From Phytophthora colocasiae (lineage: Eukaryota > Oomycota > Peronosporomycetes > Peronosporales > Peronosporaceae), in assembly GCA_018806915.1 (NCBI GenBank), contig JAGKQI010000079.1:1205001-1269000 (forward strand): a DNA stretch of 64,000 nt. Reading direction: 5' to 3'. A program made the translations under genes and the position numbers. Every line of letters starts with the position of its first letter. Positions within the stretch are counted from its first letter, which is position 1. Positions 1 to 10,317 of this stretch are shown here, piece by piece. Below the pieces are notes generated by a model. It did no database searches. It saw only the letters and a list, made by a program, of their open reading frames with translations, and had not been told where the DNA came from.

Positions 1-704
1 TCATTTTCAGTTTGAGATAGGCCGCATTTTTCTATCTCTACAGTAACCTAAAACGCTATTTTCGGAGTTCAGCAGCATGTTTCAGCTTCATTTCCAGTTA
101 GCATCGCAAGCATCAGCGTATCCAGGAATCCATGATGCCCAGTCAGTCTAAAGAGCAGCAGGGGCTCTCGACTAGAGGTGAACAAGTTGGCAATGCAGCT
201 AACACAGAGCTTGACGTCCAGGAGAGGGAGACCCTTCGCCAATACGCCAGAAATTCGCTGTTGCGATGCGTTTATTGCCGCCACGCCGTAAGCGCACTAG
301 TCGACCATCTTCAGGTGCTCGCAAAAAGAAAGCGAGGGCGCCTCGATGTAGTGTCTAATGGAATAATAATGGGTCGTGCTCTAATGGGTGCAGTCGAAGA
401 CGACTAGTTCTAACTCCATCTTGAGGAATTCTTAGCACAGAAGCAAGCAGATGCAGTTAAGCCATCGTAAACAGAAATCTAATGCGTGGACAGCATTTCG
501 TCAAAACGACGAGAAAGATCAACAACAGCGGCTGCATCACGCAACCGACAGCAGTGTAGCTTCTTGAGCACCCTCATCATCCACAAAAACCGCTTCTTTC
601 TGCAGCGGGAAAGACGCCACACTTGCTCCAACACGTCCACCACTTGATCGGCGGCAGCTGAGGCCCAACAAACATCGCGCACGTCTTGGAATGGCTGTCA
701 CCAG
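1..704. other. No recognised gene; small unassigned ORFs
   Basis: A 91-codon plus-strand frame (132-407) and two short minus-strand frames (479-743) are open here. None shows a domain, repeat or intron signature I recognise, and none is long enough to be convincing. The stretch is not part of the inverted duplication, whose homology to the right arm only begins near base 892. Confidence 0.4.
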
Positions 705-753
705 TTGAGTTGAGATGGGTGGTGGTGACTCACCACCACCCATCTCAACTCAA
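705..753. repeat. Perfect 49-bp palindrome upstream of CRN
   Basis: The first 24 bases (starting TTGAGTTGAGATGGG) are exactly the reverse complement of the last 24, with a single central C. It lies about 170 bp before the CRN start codon and is absent from the right-hand CRN copy, so it lies outside the duplicated unit. Confidence 0.9.
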
Positions 754-762
754 ATACAGCAG

Positions 763-804
763 GGGTAGGCTTGAGGTAACTGGGTCACTAGCTCAAACCT
801 ACCC
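763..804. repeat. Imperfect inverted repeat next to the palindrome
   Basis: GGGTAGGCTTGAG (763-775) pairs with CTCAAACCTACCC (792-804) with one mismatch and a 16-nt loop. With the 49-bp palindrome just upstream it makes two adjacent hairpins, suggesting the end of a mobile element or a recombination-prone site rather than a terminator. Confidence 0.7.
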
Positions 805-920
805 ACGTTTGAGTTGACATACAACCCCTAAACGACGTCTACCTCGAACTGAAGCTGAAACACGCACGAAAAACAGGCTCCGAAAGTTCTCTATTCCAGA
901 ATCTGCCGGCTTGAGGAAAG

Positions 921-2063
921 ATGGTGAAGTTTATCTGTACGATCGTTGGTACGGCGGGCAGCGCGTTCTCGGTTAGGGTAGATGAGAGCGACACGGTGTA
1001 CGACTTGAAGAAGGCAATCAAGACGGAGAAGCCGAATAAGATCCAGTGTGATGCCGACGAACTGCAGCTCTCTGTGGCGAAGAAGGACGGCGCGTGGCTG
1101 ACCCAATATGACGTGCTGCAAGGCGTGATGGACACTAATGGCTACACCAAGCTACAGTTTGTAGACGCAACGCTACGAGCCGTTGGGCTGGCTAGTCGTG
1201 AGCTAGGCGGGGTGAGTGAAGGAGAAGCTGCTGCTGGAAAGGGTCCTGTGCACGTGCTGGTGGTGGTTCCGGAGCAAGACAACCTCCATACCCCAGCCAT
1301 GGGTCTTCTAGAAGCAATGTTGCCCCATATGCTCACAAATGCACCACCGACTCTGACTGAGCGGAACGAGGGATTCAAGGACCAGTTGTGCAAGTTTTAT
1401 GGATGTTATCGCCGACAGAAGTCCTGGGTGCGATGTATGCTACTCGACGTTGCTTTTCCGAAGTCACTTGTGATCGCCTCACATTTGTTTCGCCGCAGCA
1501 ATGAATATTTGTCATTGGTGATGATGCAAATATCAGATATCGACGATGTGAAGAATGGTTTGTTGCTGTTCAAGCCGTTGAAACACGCATTTGACTATTT
1601 CCAAATCAGCTTCATTCGTGATGACACGGACGCCTTCCGTTTGAAGTTGTTCGACCCAGAAATTCGAGACACCTGTCTTATTGATCTCACGGACCGTAAC
1701 GGCAATCAAGTGCTCAGTAAGGACGACATAAGAGTGTTCTTAAACAGCGTATCGTTGGTGGAAAAATGCGGTTTCAAGGTGCAGACAACATTCGGTGACT
1801 TGGATGGAAGTACTCTGACATTTACTGGATTAGAGAGACCTTTCTATCGCTGTTTGAACTTACAAGCAAGAGTGGCAAGGATGATTGCCTTGGAGAAGCA
1901 TTGGATAGATGCATCGTACGACTTTCCGGATTTTTGGTCGGAAGTATCACTTGACGACAAAATGGAGATGTTCGCAGCATTGAACAATGTTTTGATTAAA
2001 TTCGACTCGTCACTTCAATCACAAAAAGAAATGAATATTTTTGAAAGTGAGAGCTACTACTAA
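921..2063 (+). CDS. Crinkler (CRN) family protein, HNH-like C-terminus
   Basis: A 380-residue intact frame with the CRN N-terminal layout. It opens with a ubiquitin-like fold region (MVKFICTIVG), has an LFLAK-type motif changed to LQLSVAK at residues 48-54, and has the HVLVVVP form of the HVLVxxP boundary motif at 111-117. CRN N-termini of plant-pathogenic oomycetes mediate delivery, and the C-terminal part acts in the host cell, usually in the nucleus; that is family knowledge. Residues about 190-260 show a pattern like HNH_2 nucleases (ASH, then NGLLL and AFD), so a nuclease-derived C-terminal domain is possible but unproven. No signal peptide is obvious, as in many CRNs. A second copy (41,606-42,688) is frameshifted near its end, so this is the better-preserved copy. 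Confidence 0.85.
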   Translation: MVKFICTIVGTAGSAFSVRVDESDTVYDLKKAIKTEKPNKIQCDADELQLSVAKKDGAWLTQYDVLQGVMDTNGYTKLQFVDATLRAVGLASRELGGVSEGEAAAGKGPVHVLVVVPEQDNLHTPAMGLLEAMLPHMLTNAPPTLTERNEGFKDQLCKFYGCYRRQKSWVRCMLLDVAFPKSLVIASHLFRRSNEYLSLVMMQISDIDDVKNGLLLFKPLKHAFDYFQISFIRDDTDAFRLKLFDPEIRDTCLIDLTDRNGNQVLSKDDIRVFLNSVSLVEKCGFKVQTTFGDLDGSTLTFTGLERPFYRCLNLQARVARMIALEKHWIDASYDFPDFWSEVSLDDKMEMFAALNNVLIKFDSSLQSQKEMNIFESESYY

Positions 2064-2226
2064 TATTTTTTATTTTGTGATTAAGTTAAGCAATTCCGAT
2101 AAAGTCGGCACGAATGCGCTACTACTGTATCGGCGCACGATGGCAGTGTGAACGATATGATGGACAAATTCCGAGCACGTTGCACGATGGTAGATCCTGT
2201 GACGAACCAACCTCGGTTTGGCCAAA

Positions 2227-3053
2227 ATGCTGGCCAAAGTGCAGAATATGCTACGTCGCTACGATGACGTGAAGCTATCGGTACCGGTAGCAGAAGATTT
2301 GCCGTTGCGTCTAGAGCTCGAGGCGCAAGTTGGAGCAAAGAAAAAGCAGAAGGAAAGAGAGTCGATGGAAGCTCAACATGCCGCTGAAATGACCAAGAAG
2401 CAGGAGCAGCAACAACAAGAAGCTCTACAGCGTGAAGCTGCACGGGAGCAGAAAGAGAAGTTGAGGGTTGAAGCGCTAGCTGCTGCTGCTCAGGAAATAC
2501 GTGAAGGAGCGCGCTGAAGTGGAATGTCAGAAGAAGCTGGAAGAAGAAAAGCGTGAATGCTTGAACGCAACGATCCCACATGGAAAAGAGGGGCTGGAAC
2601 AAGCTATATTGATGCTGCGAGAAAGCACAGGGAGTGTGGTATGTCCTGTGTATGGGTTTTGGTACTTCTACCATTGTTCTGGATGTTAGACGGTGTTTCA
2701 ACAATCTTTGCAGAAGCTCCTCACTGTAGTGAGTAATATCTGCTCGTCGCCAGAGAATGCAGCTTTCCGTCATATTCCAAGGGACAATGTCAATTTTCAT
2801 GTCGATCTTGGGCAATATGTTGGTGGGCATCAATGTCTGCTAGCTTTGGGCTTTAAGGAGTTACAGCAAGGAGATGAAGCACAACCTAAAGCTGTCTTTG
2901 TTTTGGAGGTAGAGTTTCGTTCTTACGTACAGTTCATCGTGCTAAAATCTTTCGTGACTGACTTTGCTACAGGAAACTGATTTGTCGAAAGATTTAGATG
3001 CCTGGAGCAATTGGTTTGACGAATGCACAACCTGGTCGAGTCAAAAATTTTGA
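2227..3053 (+). pseudogene. PUB-domain (UBX/PNGase-type) gene, frameshifted
   Basis: A coiled, Lys/Glu/Gln-rich region (from MLAKVQNML at 2,227) changes frame near 2,505 and continues through KERAEVECQ. A 51-bp intron (2,639-2,689, GTATGT...TTAG) then leads into a PUB-like domain (QSLQKLLTVVSNICSSPEN, later YVGGHQCLLALGF). A 64-bp intron (2,909-2,972) leads to a short last exon ending at TGA 3,051. Both introns keep phase, which supports the model. PUB domains bind the p97/CDC48 ATPase in ubiquitin pathways, so the ancestor was probably a p97 cofactor such as a UBXD1-like protein. An alternative frame from ATG 2,157 (MMDKFRARC) hints at another frame break. The right-arm copy shares the internal frameshift, so the break predates the duplication. 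Confidence 0.65.
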
Positions 3054-3088
3054 CTCGACCAGAGACCTTCTCAATTTAATTGAGAAGG
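3032..3088. repeat. Two adjacent perfect palindromes
   Basis: Bases 3,032-3,062 are a 15+1+15 perfect palindrome (CTGGTCGAGTCAAAA and its complement) and 3,066-3,088 an 11+1+11 palindrome (CCTTCTCAATT and its complement). The PUB stop codon lies inside the first. The pair is conserved at 38,263-38,319 in the right arm. Confidence 0.9.
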
Positions 3089-3385
3089 ATGCGTGATGAC
3101 ACAACCCAAATAATTTGTATTGTGTCTGTTAGATCCGCTGGATGTTATTGTGTGATACTTTTCGCCACCAATTCAACTATGGCAGGGTGGGTTACCTTGG
3201 CCATTATGAGACTGTCGTGGCTATTCACTTTCAGAGCATTGAAGAATTCATCAAGGGGTTCAGTATCAGTCGTTGCAGGGTCATTTTCTTGACACCCAGC
3301 GTAGCACGATAACGGATGTGCTTGGTAATATCCTTTATGATTTCGGCAAGATCTGTTGGCGATACTTTTCCCAAACCATCAGCCT

Positions 3386-3799
3386 CTAAGTCTGGAAAAA
3401 GTGGGTTACATCGGCGTTGCTCAGAGCTGCCTTGCTTTCTGAGACTCTCACTGTGCGGTGCGTTGTTTCAGGTTTGACGAATGCCTGATCTTTTTCTTGC
3501 TTTTTGCGAAGTTCATCCGCAAGTTTGAGATGAATCTTTTCCTGCTCCCGTGAGTACTTATGAATCTCCTCTATGCGAGTCCCCACAATAGTGCACTCGC
3601 TATAGTTTCTTGCCTGGTCAGCGGCTAGTTTTTCCATTCGTGTTGACAACGTTCCCGACGGCGGAGTGGTTACAGGGTTATCAGTTAGCATAGCAGCAGT
3701 CAAAGGGAATGTCGAGCTGTCTTGGGCTATTGAGATCTCCATGTGAAGTATCGTAAACCGGTGGAAAAGCATCGGCGTCAGCTGGCTCAGCAATACCAC
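3386..3799 (-). CDS. Hypothetical coiled-coil protein
   Basis: A 137-residue frame with a charged helical stretch (EEIHKYSREQEKIHLKLADEL) in its second half and no domain I can name. Its first 25 or so codons lie in sequence repeated at 42,851-42,926; beyond that the two loci diverge, so part of the frame may be repeat-derived. It is cut off from any promoter context by the retrotransposon at 3,831. It could be a remnant exon or a spurious frame. Confidence 0.3.
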   Translation of the reverse strand: MVLLSQLTPMLFHRFTILHMEISIAQDSSTFPLTAAMLTDNPVTTPPSGTLSTRMEKLAADQARNYSECTIVGTRIEEIHKYSREQEKIHLKLADELRKKQEKDQAFVKPETTHRTVRVSESKAALSNADVTHFFQT

Positions 3800-3830
3800 G
3801 GTGCGTGCACTAGTACATTGACACAGTCAT
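3727..3830 (+). repeat. Target-site block B, left half
   Basis: This sequence plus 37,874-38,035 is found again, uninterrupted by E1, at 42,851-43,218. It is therefore the sequence into which element 1 inserted. GTCAT at 3,826-3,830 is the left target-site duplication. Confidence 0.85.
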
Positions 3831-4158
3831 TGTGGCGATGACCTGGCGACAACAGGCATCTGCTGACAGCTTACCAATCCCGCAGCCAAAAGCGTTGGGA
3901 TGACCGGAGCTCATTGCCAACAACACAAGTACACATACGGCAGGCCAGATCGCACGCAAGCTCAGCTGACTTGCATGCATGGCTGCAACAAGAACAACTG
4001 CAAGGACGCTGCTCCCTGGACGGCCAAGGCGGCCGGCGAGAGCGCCCAAAGACTAGCATTAAAATCGATCACTTTGCAATTTACTTTGCACTACCACAGC
4101 AACCAATACACGTTGCATTTTGCAGGGAGTTCCAGCTCCCAAACTGGCAGCACGTCAC
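3831..4158 (+). repeat. E1 5' LTR
   Basis: 328 bp, beginning TGTGGCGATGACC and ending GCACGTCACA. It matches 9,277-9,431 joined to 37,696-37,873 with about three substitutions. A long frame runs through it into gag, but the first ATG after the LTR (4,193) is the likely start. Confidence 0.93.
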
Positions 4159-4169
4159 AAAGTTAACTT
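4158..4169 (+). promoter_or_regulatory. Palindrome AAAGTTAACTTT at the primer-site position
   Basis: A 12-bp perfect palindrome starts at the last LTR base, where a tRNA primer-binding site would normally begin with TGG. Element E5 has AAAGCTAGCTTT at exactly the same place, suggesting a shared, non-standard priming arrangement in this lineage. Confidence 0.55.
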
Positions 4170-4192
4170 TAGTTGTCATTCGTGCAAGAACG

Positions 4193-7100
4193 ATGAGAAC
4201 TCGCAGCGGAAGATCGATTCAAGGCAATCCAAGGATGCAAGTCGACCAAGCCGCTGAAGTAACTAACCCGGATGCAAGCAGGACAACAACGGACACCGAC
4301 TTTACTACGGTGATCCCCGTTACGTCGTCTTCGCTGATGCCACCGTACCTGACCGACGTCTCTCACCAGGCCCTAGTGAAATGGAAGAGAGAGCGTCAGG
4401 AGTATGAAGACGCCGTCGAGGCTCGCTGCGCCACGACGGGCGAAGACAGAACGAAGGCGTTGATAAGCGTCAAAAAATCGTTCAATCGGCAACTGCTGGA
4501 GACGCTTTGCAAGTTCGAGTGGAACACGACGATCGAGGATGTGACGGAAGCTCGTATCGTTGCGGAGCTCGACAAAATTGTGAGCAACGTGATGAACGAC
4601 GCCATCATCGACGTCGACTCGATCTTCAAGAACGAGTTGAAGATGGATATGCGAGAGCGCGATGTGATAGCGCGGGTGATTAAGTATTTCATGAAATGCG
4701 ATGAGGTGATCATGCAGCATGGGTTAGCTGGTACTTTTTCAACCATCGCTGGTATCAAGGAGAAGTGCAAGATACTTAAACGTCACCTTGAGCCTGCCGC
4801 ACTGCGTGATGCAATTGACACGCACCATCGCCTCGTCGACCCGTCTAGCAAGACGGACGAGACTAAGCTGTACAGCCTCGTCAAGGAGAAAGCGCTTGAA
4901 CAGGAAAAGGTTTTCAATCTACTATCGAAACGCAATCGTCAGCAACCACGACGCACTGACGACGGTACGAGAACCATGAAGAACAATGAAAAGCCTCCGA
5001 GGCCGAGTAACAACCAAGGTTTCGCTGCCGAAAGGCACAATGAGGCGAAATCGAACCGCTCGGTGGTGAAATCAAGCGCAACGAAGAAATCCCAGCCATC
5101 AGTTGAGAGCAAACCAAGAACAGGTTGTTTTCACTGTGGCAAAGACCACTGGTTGAGCCAGTGTCCTGACCTCGATGAAGCAGCCAAGGAGGCGCTACTT
5201 GCCGAGAGAAAAAGCAAGAAAGGAGCCAATGGCAATGGGTCGAAGCGTTACCGAACCAAGCGCCTAGAACAAACTACTGTCCCAGTCAGTAACGACCGCA
5301 CAACGGTTTTGCTCAACGACACGGTTGAGGTGCCATGTTGTGCAGATAGTGGCTGCGATTTAAACATCATCTCCAGGAAACACGTTGAACTGCTCCAAGC
5401 ACAGGACCCAACCGTCGAACTAATTGAGCTAGATGAGCCTGTGCACTCGCAGGCAGTTGGAGGCACAACTCTGATCTCTACTCACGCGATCGACGTGAGA
5501 CTTACGATCAACACCGCTGCAGGTCCCGTGAGATGTCAAGATCCCAAGAGATGTTTGATCATAGAGTCGGATGAGAACGAGATGCTTGTAGGCAAGCTTT
5601 TGCTCGTCGAACTGGGGATTGACATTGAGCAACAATTGGAGAACCTTGCGTGTCGGGGACCGGACGATGATGACTCTTTCGATGGGCCGGATGGTATGCC
5701 ACCATGCAAGCCCAATAAAGCCGAGGTCGTACAGAATGTGGTTGACGCTCTCGTGCACGATGCTATCGACCGCGGTGTGATTGACGACTATATCACGACG
5801 CGACTATACGAGGTTCTCCACAAGTACAGCGGCTGGCGACTTGAGTTGGGTGATGATCCGCCTGCAAGGGTACCGCCACTCAAGATTCGGTTGAAGCAGA
5901 ACGCTACACCGTACCGATGCAAGGTACGGCAATACAGCCCAGACAAATCCGCTTTCCTCGAAGCATTCAACAAGCGCCTGGTGGAACTAGGCTGGGTGTT
6001 CGAGAACCGTGAGAGTCGATGGTGCTGCCCGGCGTTGCCAGTCCGCAAGCCAAGCACCAACGAGTTTAGGCAGACTACTGACTACAGGCCGATCAACGGG
6101 ATGACGGAGCCTATCGCTGGTGTGATGCCAAGCTTGGAGGTTGCCCTCGAGCATTGCAAGGGTATGATGTACTACGCGATGTTTGATTTCCTGAAGGGAT
6201 TCTGGCAGCTTCCTCTCCACAGGAGCAGCCAAGAATTATTGTCATACATGACGGACAAGGGTGTTTTCACGCCAACTCGAGTGCCACAAGGTAGCAGTGA
6301 TGCGGCTCTACACTTTCAATCAACTGTGGAAATGGTTCTAGGGAACCTTGTCAACAAATGTGTGATTGTGTGGATAGATGACTTGCTGGTATTCGCCAAC
6401 TCGCAAGAAGAGCTGGTGGATGCAATCGAGGCTGTTTTGAAAAAGCTTGATGAACACGGTCTCATTCTCAATCCGAAAAAGAGTGCTGTATTTCTCACGG
6501 AAGTGCGATGGTGTGGCAGGATCATCAACAAACATGGCATCGGCCACGACCCCGAACGAATCCGTGCACTACGGGAAATACCGACTCCGGCAACTGCGGC
6601 GGAACTCCAACAGTTCTTATGCGCCAGCAACTGGATGCGTGCTGGGCTTGTAGACTATGCTCGCGTCGCTCGGCCATTACAGGAGCGGCTCGATGCTGCA
6701 CTGGCGGGCACACGAAAGACGAAGAGAGCTGCTGCTGGTATCCAGATCGAGTTGACGACCGAAGAAGAAAAATCATTTGAAGCAGTGAAGGAACTCCTGA
6801 GCAATTCGGCGACACTAGCATACCCGGACCCAGACAAGCAGTTGTGTCTGCTCTCGGACGCCTCCGACAGAGGATGGGGACTGGTTGTCTCGCAAGTTCG
6901 ACAGTGGAAACCTGATGTACCTATCCAAGAGCAGGACCATGAACTCTTGATCTGCATGGGTGGCAACTTCAGCGGATCGGCGCTCAATTGGAGTGTAATT
7001 GAGAAAGAGTCGTATCCAATTGTGCACGCGTGTGAAAGACTGGAGTACCTGCTTCTAAGGCCACAAGGATTTCGACTCTACTGCGACCATCGGAACATTA

Positions 7101-8875
7101 TCTTTCTCTTCTCGCCAAGCAAGGAGTTGAAAAAGCACGTTCGTGGCAAACTTCTTCGTTGGTCCACGAAGCTGCTAGAGTACCGCTATACCATCGAACA
7201 TATTGCCGGCTCCCATAACGTGTGGGCAGACCTCATCTCACGGTGGGGCGGGAAGCAGCAACCAGCAGCGAGAATTCACTCGGCCAAACGCTTTACTCGA
7301 TCAAAACGGAAACATGCAGAGAGTGTTGCCACGACCAAGAATGGCATGACGCCACTTCGTCCACTGGACCAGGATGGATTCGTGTGGCCCACGACCGACG
7401 AGATCGGCAGCATTCAGGCTCTGCATGTAACGCCAAAAGATGCTGTACCGGGCAATGATGATCTGTGGCGAGTCAATGGTTTGATCTGGATACCAAGTGA
7501 TGCGACCGAGCTGATTGAAAGACTGCTGATCATTGCTCACTGTGGCCACAACGGACACCGCGGCATGAATGTGATGACGAACCACATCCGCCGGTTGTTC
7601 AGTATTGGTGGACTTAGCAGGATGGTACGCGACTTCTGCGAGAAGTGCCTACTCTGCCTGCACGTGAAGGGCGGCGTGGTGATTCCACGGCCTTTTAGCG
7701 AAACACACCATACCTACGAACGCAACCACACCCTGCACTGGGATTTCCTCACACTTGGTGAATCTTTTGGAACGTCGCGTTACGTGCTAGTATTGAAAGA
7801 TGAAGCAACACATTTCGTGGAGCTGGTTGAATGCGACGGACCTACATCGGAAGTTGCAGCTACTTCTATCCTTGACTGGTACAGTCGATTCGGGCCACCT
7901 AGTGTGTAGGTCAGCGATTCAGGATCACACTTCAAGAGCAAGGTTATATCTGAATTAAGCCGACGACCGAAGAGTCGTCTCGAGTTCATCCTCGCATACA
8001 CCCCGTGGAAGAATGGCTCTGTAGAGCGGGTGAACCGCGACATCACCCAAGTGCTGAAGGCATTGGCACTGGAGTTCAAAGTGAGCATGCAGGACTGGCC
8101 GTACCTATTACCACTAGTGCAGTCAAGCATCAATCACTCTCCAGTTGCGTCACTGGCCAACCGAGCTCCTATTGAGCTGTTCACCGGACTACCGTGCCCT
8201 AATGCTCTCGACTCCATATTCCTGCCAGGAGGGAAGGGACGTGTAGCCACACTGAGCCAGCCGCGACCCAGCACGGAGCAGCAACTAGCTAATCTACGGG
8301 CTGACCTCCAAGAAATGCACAAGCCTGTCAAGGCAGAACGCAAGCGCCAAGCTGAACGTTACCGGGCACGATACCATTACCATCAGCATGTGAACTTCTC
8401 GGTCGGAGACTACGTGTTGCGCTCACGTGTCGACGAGAAACTTCATGCAAACAAGCTACGCGTGATGTGGGTCGGCCCATACAGAGTGGTTGGCAGTGCT
8501 GACTACTACTTTACAGTTGAGCATCTGGTCAACGGGACTACAGTGAATGTGCACCCATCTCGCCTAAAACTCTACGCAGACGACTCACTCAACGTGACCG
8601 AAGAACTGCTGGACCATATTGCCTCGCAAGGGACACTGATGGCCGTGGAGTCTATCTTGGAGCATAGAATGAACCCTGACATGGAAGCCTACGAGATCAA
8701 AGTCAAGTGGATGGGTCTCGAGACTATCGAGGACTCTTGGGAGCCGCTGAAGACCATGTATGAAGATGTACCACAACTACTGCTACAGTACGCGAACGAA
8801 GCAAACGATGATGATTTCCTACTCGCTGTGACCTCCCAGACGAAGTCCGAGACGCCAAGGCAACGCAGAAGCTGA
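4193..8875 (+). pseudogene. E1 gag-pol polyprotein with one nonsense codon
   Basis: A single frame of about 1,560 codons broken only by TAG at 7,907-7,909. In order: gag; CCHC knuckle (CFHCGKDHWLSQC, about residue 310); protease with ADSG (about 382); reverse transcriptase with WIDD (about 727); RNase H (SDASDRGWG, about 886); integrase with HHCC zinc finger (HCGHNGHRG, about 1,115) and DDE core; chromodomain (about 1,480-1,530, ending in the LETIEDSWEPLKTMYEDV region). The nonsense codon sits just before the second integrase aspartate (SDSGSHF). The frame stays open across it, so this looks like one recent point mutation. The product would make and integrate element cDNA. Confidence 0.93.
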
Positions 8876-9276
8876 GTTACAAGCATTTCCTGTCCAATTG
8901 CATATGACGTATGAGAGTTTCGAGATCTTGAAAGCATTTCCAAGTCGCGCCGCAATGGGTATCTTGAGTTCGATCCCAGACACATGTACTAGTCAACTTT
9001 CAGACGATGGATCACAATATCAACAAGTGTATTCAAGTGTCAACCAACTCTGCAATCTGGTTGGCTGATATTAAGATTTCTCAGTTCTGATTGGGCAAAA
9101 AGGTCAAGGCGAAAATCGTTGCAAATCCGAGAGATCACAACATGTAACACTGCAACGCGTTGAAGTTGGAGGACCGGTCATGCACAGTATGTGACGAGGC
9201 AGTCACAACCGGACGATACAATCGCACGCACGCTGGAGGGAGGATTTCGACTGAGGATTGAAAGCTTGGGGGGCAG
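8876..9276 (+). other. E1 3' untranslated region and polypurine tract
   Basis: No gene seen. The stretch between the gag-pol stop and the 3' LTR ends with GCTTGGGGGGCAG, the likely plus-strand primer; E5 has the closely similar GCTTTGGAGGGCAG at the same place. Confidence 0.7.
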
Positions 9277-9431
9277 TGTGGCGATGACCTGGCGACAACA
9301 GGCATCTGCTGACAGCTTACCAATCCCGCAGCCAAAAGCGTTGGGATGACCGGAGCTCATCGCCAACAACACAAGTACACAGACGGCAGGCCAGATCGCA
9401 CGCAAGCTCAGCTGACTTGCATGCATGGCTG
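9277..9431 (+). repeat. E1 3' LTR, first part
   Basis: Matches the first 155 bp of the 5' LTR, then stops at GGCTG, where E2 begins. The LTR resumes at 37,696 with the duplicated GCTG. Confidence 0.93.
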
Positions 9432-9916
9432 TGTCCCGTATCCGGGATTGGGAGTGCCGTTCCAGCGACGTTGGACCCCGGTCGATCAGTAGAAAGACCC
9501 AAGCCGCTACGGCGGCTGGGTGACTCAGGCCTGAGTACCGTTCCAGTGGTACAGGATCTTCAAGGAAGTGCCTATCTGCAATGATGGCGCTAGGTGGCGA
9601 CGTGGAGGTCCAAGTGCTGGAGATAAGTGAGACCGAGTCCCGGGTGGAGTGGGAACTGCAAGGACGGGTGGCATGCCATGGAGGCCCGGTGAGTGCGAAA
9701 GGTGAGGTGTCACCCTCAAGGGCGTGGTACTATGCTACGCTCTTCATTTTTTTATTTAGTTACGAATTTCCCTAGTCAAGTGAACAAGAACAAGAATCAA
9801 CGTATATTGCATTTATTCAAGGACTTACTCTTCTCTACTCTACTTCTAGACCCCACTCAGGACCGGACTCATCTAACAGCCACAGGTACCGACCCCGACG
9901 AGGGAGGTGCGTGACA
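9432..9916 (+). repeat. E2 5' LTR
   Basis: 485 bp, near-identical to 37,210-37,695; most differences are in a T-rich run (about 9,743-9,760). TTTGGTGGAGAAGC follows directly; the TGG within it is a possible but unverified primer-binding site. Confidence 0.93.
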
Positions 9917-10317
9917 TTTGGTGGAGAAGCAGGGTACCTGTTTGCTGGAGAAGGTCTCGTCTAGGGGCTAGAAAGAGTTCGAGTGCCGACGAGAAGAGCA
10001 ACCCCGGAGAAGTGTTGACCCTCTAACGAGAAACCAAGACCGTGACACGAACGCCGTAGATTAGCCAAGGAGGCTCAGATCGTCTACGCGCAAGAGGAAG
10101 TGCCGACGGAGGTGCAAGAGGTGAGAGGACACACTAGAACGCGGAACGGTTCCGCCGGGTTGTGGACAAGCAAGAGCCCAGACAGACCTGTCTTGAGGAA
10201 CGGTAGCAGAGGCTACTAACAACCAAGTGCTGTGCGCTATATTTTGGAGTATATCCCCTGGGTGGGATCTAGGCTCTACAAGAAAAGCTCAAGGAGGACT
10301 ACATCGCTGAAGCGAAG
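9917..10317 (+). other. E2 leader between 5' LTR and gag
   Basis: About 400 bp with no convincing frame. It would be the 5' untranslated and packaging region of the element RNA. Confidence 0.6.

Larger units (their letters stand above)
892..3323 (+). repeat. Left arm of CRN/PUB inverted duplication
   Basis: This stretch is repeated in reverse orientation at 38,036-42,717. Homology starts 29 bp before the CRN ATG (ATTCCAGAATCTGCC in both copies) and ends near the ACGGATGTGCT word. The arms are nearly identical apart from scattered substitutions, a 9-bp insertion in the left arm near 3,285, a 4-bp insertion in the right CRN and the 2.26 kb tandem insertion at 39,319-41,570. Everything between the arms is retrotransposon plus a few hundred bases of spacer. 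Confidence 0.9.

Noticed and set aside
3914..4192. Gag start inside the E1 5' LTR
   Set aside because: The frame is open through the LTR, but the first ATG after the LTR (4,193) starts the recognisable gag; a start inside the LTR would also be copied into the 3' LTR.
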